Source: Jiangella asiatica
Lineage (GTDB): Bacteria > Actinomycetota > Actinomycetes > Jiangellales > Jiangellaceae
DNA length: 38,534 nt
Assembly: GCF_004349065.1 (NCBI RefSeq)
Contig: NZ_SMKZ01000061.1
Span: forward strand, 1-38,534
Reading direction: 5' to 3'
Under the pieces are notes generated by a model, which did not search any database, was not told the origin of the DNA, and saw only the letters and a program-made list of their open reading frames with translations. The position numbers and the translations under genes were made by a program. Each line of letters starts with the position of its first letter. The stretch's first letter is position 1. This document shows, one piece after another, positions 8,755-16,782 of the stretch.

Positions 8755-9774
8755 TCACGCTAACGGCCGGTCAGCGGGCGCCGGCGCGTCCTGTCCGGAT
8801 GCGGCCAACGCCAGCAGCCGGCGTGCCAGCGCGGCGTCGACCACGAGCGTCGTGACGAAGCCGCCGCGGACCGCCGCCAGCGCGGCCTCGGCGCGGCGGA
8901 CCCCGTAGGCGGTCGCGATGACCTCGGGGGTGGCGCGCAGCCGGTCGAGCCGGACGCCGACGACGCGGTCGTCGAAGCCGCCGGTGACGTCGCCCCCGGC
9001 GGCGTCGAACAACCGGCCGCTGGACTCGCCGACCGCACCGCGGGCCAGCGCTTCGTCACGCTCGACGGCGGGGACCGCGTCCCACACCGTCGACAGCCCC
9101 GGGCCCCAGCCGCCCACCGACACCACGGCGACGTCCAGCGACGACGACCGGTCCAGCGCCCGGGCGATCTCCGGCTGCCGGCGCAGCGCCGCCGCCGTCG
9201 CCGCGTCCTCGACCACCAGCGGCGCGTAGATCGGCAGCGCGCTGCCACCGGCCAGGGCCGCCACCGACCGCACCACCTCGACGGTGCCGGACGAGGCGCC
9301 GTCGACGGCGATGGACCCGGCCAGCTGCACGACCGTGCACGGCACCAGACGCTCGAGCCGGCCGGCCGTCGCCGCGATGGTGCGGCTCCAGGTGAGGCCG
9401 AGGACCTGACCCTCGCGCACCCGCTCGCCGAGCAGGCCGGCGACGACGCCGGCGATCTCGTCGCGGCTGGCCGACTCCGGCTGCGCGGGCGCCTCGACGA
9501 CGACGGCGTGCGTGACGCCGAGCGCGTCGCGGACCCGCAGCGACAGCTCGTCGTCGATGTGGCCCGGCAGCGTGATCTCGACCTTCACCCAGCCGCGGGC
9601 CCGAGCCTCGGTGAGGATGCGCGCCACCTGGAACCGCGAGAGGCCGAACTCCTCGGCGATCTCGACCTTGGACCGCGCGTCCAGGTAGTGCCGCCGGGCG
9701 ACAGCCCCCGCCAGCACCAGCTCGGACGGCCCGAACCGCGGCGCGTCGCCCGGCGGACGACCCCGTCGTGCCAT
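8755..9774 (-). CDS. SorC/DeoR-type sugar-responsive transcriptional regulator
   Basis: 339 aa from ATG 9774, which has a GGGGG-rich ribosome site. The in-frame upstream extension to 9813 lacks one. The N-terminal helix-turn-helix reads KVEIAEEFGLSRFQVARIL at residues about 34-52. The remainder is the SorC sugar-phosphate-sensing domain (VVQLAGSI, YAPLVVEDAA, VVSVGGWGPG, GDVTGGFDD). Such regulators bind palindromes in their own divergent control region and respond to a phosphorylated sugar or polyol. It stands head to head with the polyol dehydrogenase/ABC operon across 95 bp and leads the rhamnonate-dehydratase operon. It therefore probably controls both. Whether it represses or activates cannot be read from sequence. 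Confidence 0.88.
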   Translation of the reverse strand: MARRGRPPGDAPRFGPSELVLAGAVARRHYLDARSKVEIAEEFGLSRFQVARILTEARARGWVKVEITLPGHIDDELSLRVRDALGVTHAVVVEAPAQPESASRDEIAGVVAGLLGERVREGQVLGLTWSRTIAATAGRLERLVPCTVVQLAGSIAVDGASSGTVEVVRSVAALAGGSALPIYAPLVVEDAATAAALRRQPEIARALDRSSSLDVAVVSVGGWGPGLSTVWDAVPAVERDEALARGAVGESSGRLFDAAGGDVTGGFDDRVVGVRLDRLRATPEVIATAYGVRRAEAALAAVRGGFVTTLVVDAALARRLLALAASGQDAPAPADRPLA

Positions 9775-9784
9775 GTCTGCCCCC

Positions 9785-9850
9785 TTGACCTCGGACGCGA
9801 GCTCGCGATACAAGTAGTTTACACATATGAGCTTCTATTTCGCTCGTATG
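9785..9850. promoter_or_regulatory. Divergent control region with operator palindrome
   Basis: CATATGAGC (9824-9832) and GCTCGTATG (9842-9850) form an inverted repeat with one mismatch and a 9-bp spacer. TATGAGC recurs as a direct repeat at 9847-9853. A rightward promoter can be drawn from TTGACC (9785-9790), an 18-bp spacer and TACAAG. That places the palindrome just after the transcription start, a repressor position. On the other strand TAAACT (9821-9816) could be the -10 of the regulator operon. The palindrome is directly visible. The promoter boxes are moderate matches. Confidence 0.5.
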
Positions 9851-9869
9851 AGCGATATTGGGAGGGCCC

Positions 9870-10877
9870 ATGCGAGCCGCCGTCATCGACGCGCCCGGCG
9901 TCATCTCCGTCCGCGACGTGCCGGCACCCAAACCCGGACCCGGCCAGGTGGTCGTCCAGGTCGGCGCGTGCGGCATCTGCGGCACCGACCTGCACATCGC
10001 GGCCGGCGAGTTCCCGCCCAGCCCCTACCCGCTCATCCCGGGCCACGAGTTCGCCGGCACCGTCGTCGAGCTCGGCCCCGACGTCACCACCGGCATCGCG
10101 GTGGGCGACCGCGTCGCCGTCGACCCCTCCCTGTTCTGCGGGCACTGCCGCCAGTGCCGGCGCGGGCGCGGCAACCTCTGCGAGAACTGGGGCGCCACCG
10201 GCGACACCGTCGACGGCGCGTTCGCCGAGCTCGTCGCCGTCCCCGCCAGCACCTGCTACCGACTGCCCGACAAGCTGAGCTTCGCGCAGGGCGCGCTGGT
10301 CGAGCCGGTCTCGTGCGCGGTGCACGGGGTCCGGCGGCTCGGGGTCGAGGCGGGCGAGCGCATCCTCGTCGTCGGCGCCGGCACGATGGGCCTGATCATG
10401 ACCCAGCTGCTGACCGCGGCCGGAGCCCGGGTCAGCGTCGTCGACCTCGCCGAGGGCAAGCTGCCGCTCGCCATGGAGCTAGGCGCCGCCGAGGTCGCGA
10501 CCAGCGTCCACGACCTGCCGCACCGCGCGTTCGACGGCGCCGTCGACGTCACCGGCGCACCGGCGGCCATCGAGGCGGCGTTCGGGGCGCTGGACCGCGG
10601 CGGCCGGCTGCAGATCTTCGGCGTCGCCGCCGAGGACGCCAGGATCGCCCTCTCGCCGTTCCGCATCTACAACGACGAGATCACCGTCGTCGGGTCGATG
10701 GCGGTGCTGCACAGCTTCGGCGACGCGCTCGACCTGGTCGCGTCCGGGCAGGTCCGCACCGAGCCGCTGGTGTCACACACCGTCGGGCTGGACGGGTTCG
10801 AGGACGCGCTCGACCTGGTCCGCGGCGGCAAGACGATCAAGGCGCAGGTGGTGCCCGGCCCGGACGGTGCCCGGTGA
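9870..10877 (+). CDS. Zinc-dependent polyol/alcohol dehydrogenase
   Basis: 335 aa, MDR superfamily. ATG 9870 follows GGAGG. Catalytic zinc ligands are in GICGTDLH (Cys about 37) and PGHEFAG (His-Glu about 60). The structural zinc loop is CGHCRQCRRGRGNLC. The Rossmann site is VVGAGTMGL, and SVVDLAEGKL follows with an acidic residue ending beta-2, which favours NAD over NADP. This is the sorbitol/threonine/xylitol dehydrogenase branch and oxidises a sugar alcohol to the ketose. It is the first gene of an operon with a sorbitol/mannitol-type ABC transporter (GTGA overlap with the next gene). The natural substrate is therefore probably the imported polyol, such as sorbitol, mannitol or arabitol. 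Confidence 0.85.
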   Translation: MRAAVIDAPGVISVRDVPAPKPGPGQVVVQVGACGICGTDLHIAAGEFPPSPYPLIPGHEFAGTVVELGPDVTTGIAVGDRVAVDPSLFCGHCRQCRRGRGNLCENWGATGDTVDGAFAELVAVPASTCYRLPDKLSFAQGALVEPVSCAVHGVRRLGVEAGERILVVGAGTMGLIMTQLLTAAGARVSVVDLAEGKLPLAMELGAAEVATSVHDLPHRAFDGAVDVTGAPAAIEAAFGALDRGGRLQIFGVAAEDARIALSPFRIYNDEITVVGSMAVLHSFGDALDLVASGQVRTEPLVSHTVGLDGFEDALDLVRGGKTIKAQVVPGPDGAR

Positions 10878-12253
10878 GCGCGGCGGGCGGGCTCCGTCGT
10901 CGCCGGCTGCGGTTGCTCGCCGCGGCGGGCGGGGTCGCGCTGGTCACCGGATGTGCCGGCGCCGGCGCGCTGACCTCTGGCTCCGACGGCGGCACGACCA
11001 TCGTCGTCGCCGTCGTCTCCAACCCGCAGATGACCGACGCGATCGCGCTGGCCGACGACTTCACCGAGGCGCACCCCGACGTCGACGTCGACTTCGTCTC
11101 GCTGCCGGAGAACGAGTCCCGCGCCAAGATCACCGCGTCGGTGGCGACCGGCGGCGGCGAGTTCGACGTCGTCATGGTGAGCAACTACGAGACCGCGATG
11201 TGGGCCGAGAACGGCTGGCTGGTGAACCTGCAGCCGTATGCCGACGCCACCGACGACTACGACACCGACGACTTCATCGCGCCGGTGCGCGAGTCGCTGT
11301 CGCACGACGGCGACATGTACTCCGTCCCGTTCTACGGCGAGTCGTCGTTCCTGGTGTACCGCGAGGACCTGTTCGATGAAGCCGGGTTGACGATGCCCGA
11401 GCGGCCGACCTGGCCGGAGGTGGCCGAGCTGGCCGCCGAGATCGAGGCGGCCAACCCCGGCATGAGCGGCATCTGCCTGCGCGGGCTGGCCGGCTGGGGC
11501 GAGAACCTGGCGCCGCTCAACACCGTCATCAACACCTTCGGCGGGCAGTGGTTCGACGAGGACTGGAACGCCCGGCTGGACTCCCCCGAGGTCCGCGAGG
11601 CCGTCGAGTTCTACGTCGACCTGGTGCGCTCGCACGGCCAGGCCGGCGCGGCCACCAGCGGGTTCGCCGACTGCGCGACGCGCTACGGCCAGGGGCAGGC
11701 CGCCATGTGGTACGACGCCACCTCGATGGTCAACGTCGTGGAGAGCCCCGAGGACTCCGTCACCGCCGGGCTCAACGGCTACGCGCCGGCGCCCGTCGCC
11801 GAGACCGACGCCAGCGGCTGGCTGTACACGTGGTCGCTGGGCATCCCGTCCTCGTCGAACCATGCCGACCAGGCGTGGGAGTTCATCGCCTGGATGACCG
11901 ACAAGCAGTACCCGTACCTCGTCGCCGACGAGCTCGGCTGGGAGCGGGTGCCGCCGGGCAGCCGCACCTCCACCTACGAGATCCCCGAGTACGCCGAGGT
12001 GGCCGCCGCGTTCGCCGAGCCGACGCTGTCGTCGATGGAGGTCGCCGACCAGGACCACACCATGGCCGCGCCGGTCCCCTACGACGGCATCCAGTTCCTC
12101 GCCATCCCCGAGTTCCAGGACCTCGGCACCCGCGTCGGCCAGCAGATCTCCGCCGCCATCGCCGGCCAGATCAGCGTCGACGAGGCGCTGGACCAGGCAC
12201 AGCGGTACGCCGAGACCGTCGGCGAGTCCTATCAGGAGGAGGACGTCTCATGA
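10874..12253 (+). CDS. Polyol/sugar ABC transporter substrate-binding lipoprotein
   Basis: 459 aa from GTG 10874, which overlaps the dehydrogenase stop. The leader has a basic run (LRRRRLR), a hydrophobic core and the lipobox LVTGC with Cys27, so the protein is anchored outside the membrane. The mature part is a family-1 solute-binding protein: EAHPDVDVDFVSLPENE, FDVVMVSNYE, SVPFYGESSFLVYR, and GWGENLAPLNTVINTFGG with WFDEDWNA. The last words are characteristic of sorbitol/mannitol-binding SmoE/MtlE proteins, from memory. It delivers the polyol to the two permeases that follow, and the ATGA overlap couples it to the first. No ATPase gene is in the window, so a shared MsiK-type ATPase is likely, as in many actinomycetes. 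Confidence 0.85.
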   Translation: MSAAGGLRRRRLRLLAAAGGVALVTGCAGAGALTSGSDGGTTIVVAVVSNPQMTDAIALADDFTEAHPDVDVDFVSLPENESRAKITASVATGGGEFDVVMVSNYETAMWAENGWLVNLQPYADATDDYDTDDFIAPVRESLSHDGDMYSVPFYGESSFLVYREDLFDEAGLTMPERPTWPEVAELAAEIEAANPGMSGICLRGLAGWGENLAPLNTVINTFGGQWFDEDWNARLDSPEVREAVEFYVDLVRSHGQAGAATSGFADCATRYGQGQAAMWYDATSMVNVVESPEDSVTAGLNGYAPAPVAETDASGWLYTWSLGIPSSSNHADQAWEFIAWMTDKQYPYLVADELGWERVPPGSRTSTYEIPEYAEVAAAFAEPTLSSMEVADQDHTMAAPVPYDGIQFLAIPEFQDLGTRVGQQISAAIAGQISVDEALDQAQRYAETVGESYQEEDVS

Positions 12254-13194
12254 GTACCGACGTCGCCACCACCGCCGTCCCGCCGCAGCCGGCCGCTTCA
12301 GCGCGCGCAACCGTCCGCTCCGCCCGGATGGAGGGCTGGCGGCGGCGCGCGCCCCTGCTGCCGGCCCTGGTCTTCGCCATCCTGGTCACGCAGATCCCGT
12401 TCCTCGTCACGCTCTGGTACTCGCTGAACTCGTGGAACCTGGTTCGGCCAGGGTCGGAGCGGTTCGTCGGGCTGTCCAACTACGCCGACGTCTTCGCCGA
12501 CCGCGTGTTCCGCCAGGCCGCACTGAACACCGTCGTCATCACCGCCGGCTGCGTGATCGTCGCGATGCTGCTGGGCATCGCGCTCGCCCTTCTCCTGGAC
12601 CGGCGCTTCATCGGCCGCTCCGTCGTGCGGACCCTCATCATCACGCCGTTCCTGATCATGCCGGTGGCCAGCGCGCTGATCTGGGGAACCATGATGTTCG
12701 ACCCGCTGTTCGGGCTGGTCAACTTCGTACTCACGCCGTTCGGCGGCGGCGAATACGACTGGACCAGCTCCGCGCCGCTGGTCTCGGTGATCATCGCGCT
12801 GGTGTGGCAGTGGACGCCGTTCATGACGCTGCTGGTGCTGGCCGGCCTGCAGAGCCAGGGCCGCGACGTCCTCGAGGCCGCGCAGGTGGACGGCGCCGGC
12901 GCGGGCCGAACCTTCCGCTCCATCACGCTGCCGCACCTGCGCCGCTACATCGAGCTCGGCGTGCTGCTGGGCGCGATCTACGTGGTCAACACATTCGACC
13001 AGATCTACATCATGACGCAGGGCGGTCCGGGCACCGCCAGCTCGAACCTGCCCTTCTACATCTACCAGCGGGCGTTCCTCGGCTTCGACGTCGGCCAGGC
13101 CGCGGCCATGGGCGTCGTCGTCGTGATCGGCACCATCGTCGTCGCGACGCTGGCGCTGCGGCTGCTGTTCCGCTCGTTCGCCCAGGAGGATTGA
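12250..13194 (+). CDS. Polyol/sugar ABC transporter permease (SmoF/MtlF-like)
   Basis: 314 aa. A cytoplasmic N-terminal tail of about 35 residues precedes six predicted membrane segments: APLLPALVFAILVTQIPFLV, then VVITAGCVIVAMLLGIALAL, and others. The EAA loop is present (VLEAAQVDGAGAGRTFRSITLPHL), where the transporter meets the ATPase. It overlaps both neighbours by ATGA-type junctions and is preceded by AGGAGGA, so expression is tightly coupled with the binding protein. It is inner-membrane subunit one of the importer, the UgpA/MalF side. Confidence 0.88.
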   Translation: MSTDVATTAVPPQPAASARATVRSARMEGWRRRAPLLPALVFAILVTQIPFLVTLWYSLNSWNLVRPGSERFVGLSNYADVFADRVFRQAALNTVVITAGCVIVAMLLGIALALLLDRRFIGRSVVRTLIITPFLIMPVASALIWGTMMFDPLFGLVNFVLTPFGGGEYDWTSSAPLVSVIIALVWQWTPFMTLLVLAGLQSQGRDVLEAAQVDGAGAGRTFRSITLPHLRRYIELGVLLGAIYVVNTFDQIYIMTQGGPGTASSNLPFYIYQRAFLGFDVGQAAAMGVVVVIGTIVVATLALRLLFRSFAQED

Positions 13195-14033
13195 TGGCCA
13201 CCGTCGACGCCGTGGTCGGGCCGCGCCGCCGGTCCGCCGGACTGCTCACCGTACTCACCTGGATCATCGGGATCGTCTTCTTCTTCCCGGTGCTCTGGAT
13301 GGTGATCACCGCCTTCAAGCGCGAGGCCGACGCCTACACCGACCCGCCCAGCCTGATCTTCACCCCGACGCTCGAGCAGTTCCGGGCGCTGTTCGACGCC
13401 GGCGCCTGGCCGTACTTCCTCAACTCGCTGTTCGCGACGACGGTGTCGACGCTGCTGGTGCTGGCGCTGGCGGTGCCGGCCGCCTACGCGCTGGCGATCC
13501 GCCCGGTCAAGAAGACCCAGGACGTGCTGTTCTTCTTCATCTCCACCAAGATGCTGCCCGTCGTCGCCGTCATCGTGCCGATCTACGTGATCGCCGGGCG
13601 GATCGGCGCACTGGACAACGTCTGGACGCTGATCGTGCTCTACACCGCGATGAACCTGCCGATCGCGGTGTGGATGATGCGCTCGTTCCTGCAGGAGATC
13701 CCCGCCGAGGTGCTGGAGGCCGCCGCGATGGACGGCGCCACGCTGCGGCAGACGCTCGTGCGGGTGCTGCTGCCGATGGTGGCGCCCGGGCTCGCTGCGA
13801 CGGCGCTGATCTGCGTCATCTTCTCGTGGAACGAGTTCTTCTTCTCGGTCAACCTCACCGCGTCCCAGGCCGCCACAGTGCCGCTGTTCCTGGTCGGCTT
13901 CATGACCAGCGAGGGCCTCTACTGGGCGCAGCTGTCCGCCGCCGCCACGCTCGCGTCACTGCCCGTCGTCATCGCCGGCTGGGTCGCCCAGAAGCAGCTG
14001 GTCCGCGGCCTGTCCATGGGCGCCATCAAATAG
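13194..14033 (+). CDS. Polyol/sugar ABC transporter permease (SmoG/MtlG-like)
   Basis: 279 aa, with AGGAGGATTG just before ATG 13194. Six membrane segments are predicted, including TWIIGIVFFFPVLWMVITAF and the C-terminal LASLPVVIAGWVAQ. The EAA loop reads PAEVLEAAAMDGATLRQTL. The C-terminus KQLVRGLSMGAIK matches the typical ending of sorbitol/mannitol permease SmoG/MtlG (a GLxxGAxK tail). It is the last gene of the operon. The inverted-repeat element begins 24 bp later and no separate terminator is visible. Confidence 0.88.
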   Translation: MATVDAVVGPRRRSAGLLTVLTWIIGIVFFFPVLWMVITAFKREADAYTDPPSLIFTPTLEQFRALFDAGAWPYFLNSLFATTVSTLLVLALAVPAAYALAIRPVKKTQDVLFFFISTKMLPVVAVIVPIYVIAGRIGALDNVWTLIVLYTAMNLPIAVWMMRSFLQEIPAEVLEAAAMDGATLRQTLVRVLLPMVAPGLAATALICVIFSWNEFFFSVNLTASQAATVPLFLVGFMTSEGLYWAQLSAAATLASLPVVIAGWVAQKQLVRGLSMGAIK

Positions 14034-14056
14034 CCCACCTCCCCGCCCCCTCCCCT

Positions 14057-14416
14057 TCCGAATGATCACGTTCAGCACGAACTCTCGTGTCGCACCATGC
14101 TTGCAAGCCTTGTGAGGCACGGGATGTCCTGGTGACGTACAGCCACCTGGCCGCGCAGGTGCCCCGGGAGTCGGGTCAAGATCCGTCACGCGGGCGGCTC
14201 CGAGGCTGGCGCGACGGCGTCGTCCTCGCGCTCGGCGCCGATCGCCGGCATCGGCCCTGAAGCGCGACCGGTCCGCCTCCGCCCGGGCGTGCCGGCCATC
14301 CCGTACTGGCGTCGGCAACCGAGCACGCGCCGACCCATCACTAGGCGTTCTCGCGCGTCACCAGGCTTGCAAGCATGGTGCGACACGAGATTTCGTGCTG
14401 AACGTGATCATTCGGA
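14057..14416. repeat. Gene-free element with 54-bp inverted terminal repeats
   Basis: Left arm 14057-14110 and right arm 14363-14416 are reverse complements over 54 bases with a single mismatch (14082 C versus A). Partial pairing continues inward for five more bases. The arms contain the palindromes TGATCA and GCTTGCAAGC and a small CACGA/TCGTG hairpin. The 252 bp between the arms holds no credible ORF, ribosome site or transposase. No flanking target duplication is seen. It could be a non-autonomous transposable element (MITE-like), a multi-copy palindromic element, or a cruciform-forming site. It fills the gap between the polyol operon and the nucleotidase. The rest of 14034-14510 shows nothing else. 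Confidence 0.85.
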
Positions 14417-14510
14417 GCGGGGCGGAGTAGGACCGCGCACGCTACGGCGGCATCCCCGGCCGACGGACTTCCGGTCACCGGAGGGCGCGCCACCTCCTAG
14501 CCTTGTGGGC

Positions 14511-15953
14511 ATGACGTCTCCGGAGCCCCTGATACGCGGTGTCTACGCCAACCGCACGCTCAACCTCCGCTCCGTCCAGGCCATCGGCTACGACATGGAC
14601 TACACGCTCATCCACTACCGGACCGAGGCGTGGGAACGCACGGCGTTCGAGCACGCGTGCCGGGTGCTCAAGACCGGCGACTACCCCGTCGACGGCTTGG
14701 TCTTCGAACCGGACCACTACCTGCAGGGCCTGGTCATCGACCTCGAGCTGGGCAACCTCGTCAAGTCGACCCGCTTCGGCTACGTGATCCAGGCCCAGCA
14801 CGGTACCCGGCAGCTGTCGTTCGACGAGCTGCGCACCACGTACGCCGGCGTCACCGTTGACCTCAACGACAGCCGGTTCCGGTTCATGAACACGCTGTTC
14901 ACCATCTCCGAGTCGGCGCTCTACGCGCAGCTGGTGGACCGGCTCGACGACGGCACGATCCCCGGGCCGCTCGGGTACGACGAGCTGTACCGCGTGGTGT
15001 CCGGTGCGCTGGACGAGTCGCACATGACCGGTGCGCTCAAGGCGGAGATCGTCGCCGACCCCGACCGCTTCTGCGACCTCGACCCCGACACCGCGCGGAC
15101 GCTCATGGACCAGCGGCTGGCCGGCAAGCGGCTGCTGCTGATCACCAACAGCGACTGGTCGTACACGACGGCGATGATGAGCTACGCGTTCGACCGGCAG
15201 GTGCCGTCCGGGTCGTGGCGCGACCTGTTCGACATCGTCGTCGTCGCCGCCAGGAAGCCACAGTTCTTCTCCGCCGACCCGCCGGCGTACCGCGTCGTCG
15301 ACCCCGACCGTGGGCTGTTGCAGCCGCATTGGGGCGCGTTCGAGTCCGGCGAGGTGTACCACGGCGGCTCGGCGCGGCGGGTGGAGCAGAGCCTCCAGCT
15401 CAACGGCGCGGAGATCCTCTACGTCGGCGATCACCTCTTCGGTGACGTGCACGTCACCAAGTCCGCACTGCGCTGGCGGACGGCGCTGATCATGCGTGAG
15501 CTGGAGGCCGAGGTCGCCGCCGCGGCCGAGTTCGCCCCGGCGGAGAGCGACCTGCGCCGTCTCATGACCGAGAAGGCGGACCTGGAGGACCGGCTCGCCC
15601 ACGCCCGGCTCGCCCTGCTGCGTGGCAGCGCCGGCGATGTGCCCGACGACGACGTCACCGGCGGCGCGGTGCCGGGCGAGACGGTCGAGGCGCTGCGGGA
15701 GGCGCTGAAGCGGCTGGACGAGCGGATCGCGCCGCTGGCCAGGACAGCTAGTGAGCTGGGCAACCCGACCTGGGGGCCGATGATGCGCGCCGGCAACGAC
15801 AAGAGCCTGTTCGCCCGGCAGGTCGAGAAGTACGCCGACATCTACACGTCGCGGGTGGCAAATCTGGGCCGCCGCACCCCGTACGCGTTCCTGCGGGCCG
15901 CGCGGACCAGCCTGCCGCACGACATCATGCCGCGGGAGATCGCCCCGGAGTGA
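14511..15953 (+). CDS. HAD-superfamily 5'-nucleotidase (cN-II-like)
   Basis: 480 aa from ATG 14511. The frame is open further upstream through the repeat arm, but the family start fits here. HAD motif I is GYDMDYTLIHY (residues about 24-34, nucleophile Asp and second Asp). LLLITNSDWSYT near 205 gives motif II, and ILYVGDHLFGDVHVTK near 300-316 gives motif IV. These are the marks of the PF05761-type purine 5'-nucleotidases, which dephosphorylate IMP/GMP in the cytosol. The C-terminal ~130 residues include a charged helical stretch (RRLMTEKADLEDRLAHARLA), perhaps coiled coil. It appears monocistronic: upstream is the inverted-repeat element, downstream a convergent gene 3 bp away. Substrate inferred from family. 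Confidence 0.85.
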   Translation: MTSPEPLIRGVYANRTLNLRSVQAIGYDMDYTLIHYRTEAWERTAFEHACRVLKTGDYPVDGLVFEPDHYLQGLVIDLELGNLVKSTRFGYVIQAQHGTRQLSFDELRTTYAGVTVDLNDSRFRFMNTLFTISESALYAQLVDRLDDGTIPGPLGYDELYRVVSGALDESHMTGALKAEIVADPDRFCDLDPDTARTLMDQRLAGKRLLLITNSDWSYTTAMMSYAFDRQVPSGSWRDLFDIVVVAARKPQFFSADPPAYRVVDPDRGLLQPHWGAFESGEVYHGGSARRVEQSLQLNGAEILYVGDHLFGDVHVTKSALRWRTALIMRELEAEVAAAAEFAPAESDLRRLMTEKADLEDRLAHARLALLRGSAGDVPDDDVTGGAVPGETVEALREALKRLDERIAPLARTASELGNPTWGPMMRAGNDKSLFARQVEKYADIYTSRVANLGRRTPYAFLRAARTSLPHDIMPREIAPE

Positions 15954-15956
15954 CGA

Positions 15957-16298
15957 TCAGTCGACGTGGCCGCCGGCCACCCGAAGCACCTGCCCGGTGA
16001 TCCACCTCGCGTGGTCCGAGGCGAGGAACACCACCGCGTCGGGGTGCGCGAGGTCGTCCGCGACCGCGACCGCACCGGCCGCTCCCCGCCGCGCCAGCTC
16101 CGCCGCGAGCCGCTCGGCCCGCGCCGCGTCACCGTCGGCGTGCTCGAACGTGACGCCGTCGGGCACCGCGGCACCGGTGAAGTAGTGCACTGCGACCCGG
16201 GCGCCGAGCGCCGCGAACGCGGTCGCCGTCGCCGCCCCGATACCCCGGTCGGCGCCGGTGACGACGACCACCTTCCCTGCCAACCCCGTATCGATCAC
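15957..16298 (-). pseudogene. SDR dehydrogenase remnant with internal deletion
   Basis: Only about 113 codons from GTG 16298, which is preceded by GAGGG. The N-terminus is a normal short-chain dehydrogenase: GKVVVVTGADRGIGAATATA with the TGxxxGIG cofactor motif, then LGARVAVHYF. The C-terminal words DAVVFLASDHARWITGQVL and RVAGGH are the normal SDR end. About 130 residues are missing in between, including the NAG motif and the catalytic Ser and YxxxK. The junction lies near RRGAAGAVAVADDLAHP. Reading frame and codon use remain intact, so the loss is a clean in-frame deletion. It cannot be an active reductase of the usual kind. It may be a decaying gene or a nucleotide-binding remnant. Confidence 0.7.
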
Positions 16299-16371
16299 GA
16301 CACCCACCCTCGCCGTACGCGGCGCGGGACGCAAGCCGATTCACCGACGCTCGGTTCCGTGAACTCCAGGT

Positions 16372-16426
16372 GAAAAAAGACCGCCCGCGTATGCCCGGGT
16401 GACATCCCAAGAGCATACGCGGACGG
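16372..16426 (-). terminator. Rho-independent terminator of the small peptide gene
   Basis: Read leftward, CCGTCCGCGTATGC (16426-16413) pairs with GCATACGCGGGCGG (16394-16381). This gives a 14-bp stem with one G-U pair and an 18-nt loop, followed at once by TCTTTTTTC (16380-16372). It is the best intrinsic terminator in the window. It lies 60 bp past the stop of the 27-aa ORF, which marks that ORF as a separate transcript and isolates it from the SDR remnant. Confidence 0.9.
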
Positions 16427-16486
16427 ATTTGGTGGGGAGCCGCCAAGCGCCCACCGTGAAGTGAGGACTAAGCGTCCTTCCTACCG

Positions 16487-16570
16487 CTATCCGAGCAGGC
16501 CGGTAACGGTGCCCAGCAGCTCGTTCACGAGCGCCATGATGGTGTCCAGCAAGCCCGAAAGTGCATCCAC
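16487..16570 (-). CDS. Small hydrophobic peptide, 27 aa
   Basis: GTG 16570 has a clean AAGGAG ribosome site (16582-16577) and the frame ends in TAG at 16487. The peptide starts MDALSGLLDTIMALV and ends LLGTVTGLLG. It is almost wholly hydrophobic with three acidic residues, no basic residue and Gly-Leu-Leu repeats, and it would form one amphipathic or membrane-lying helix. It has its own candidate promoter (16685-16658) and a strong terminator (16426-16372), so it looks like a deliberate gene. I do not recognise the family. Phenol-soluble-modulin-like surfactant, type I toxin-like membrane peptide, or small membrane-protein regulator are possible by shape only. A hairpin can cover its ribosome site. 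Confidence 0.65.
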   Translation of the reverse strand: MDALSGLLDTIMALVNELLGTVTGLLG

Positions 16571-16657
16571 GACTGTCTCCTTCGTGACGAAGATCCTCGG
16601 TTGGAGACCTGCCTGGTCAAGCTCTTGGTCCGGACGACCGGGTAGGTCATGACAGTG

Positions 16658-16685
16658 AGTCTAGGCAGTAAAAGAACGCGCGCAA
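16658..16685 (-). promoter_or_regulatory. Candidate promoter of the small peptide gene
   Basis: On the minus strand TTGCGC (16685-16680), a 16-bp spacer and TAGACT (16663-16658) form a plausible sigma-70-type promoter. It would give a leader of about 80 nt before GTG 16570. The spacer is T-rich in an otherwise GC-rich region. The boxes match the consensus at four of six and about four of six positions. Confidence 0.4.
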
Positions 16686-16782
16686 GGAGAAACGAAGAAA
16701 TAGTTCCCGGCGTGTCCCCACGAATAAACCTTGGATTGCTGAAAATGTCGCGCCAAAAAGGACATAACTGCTCAGGAACGAG

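Noticed and set aside
14057-14416. Reading the inverted-repeat element as a complete insertion sequence.
   Set aside because: The 252-bp interior has no transposase frame and no target-site duplication flanks it.
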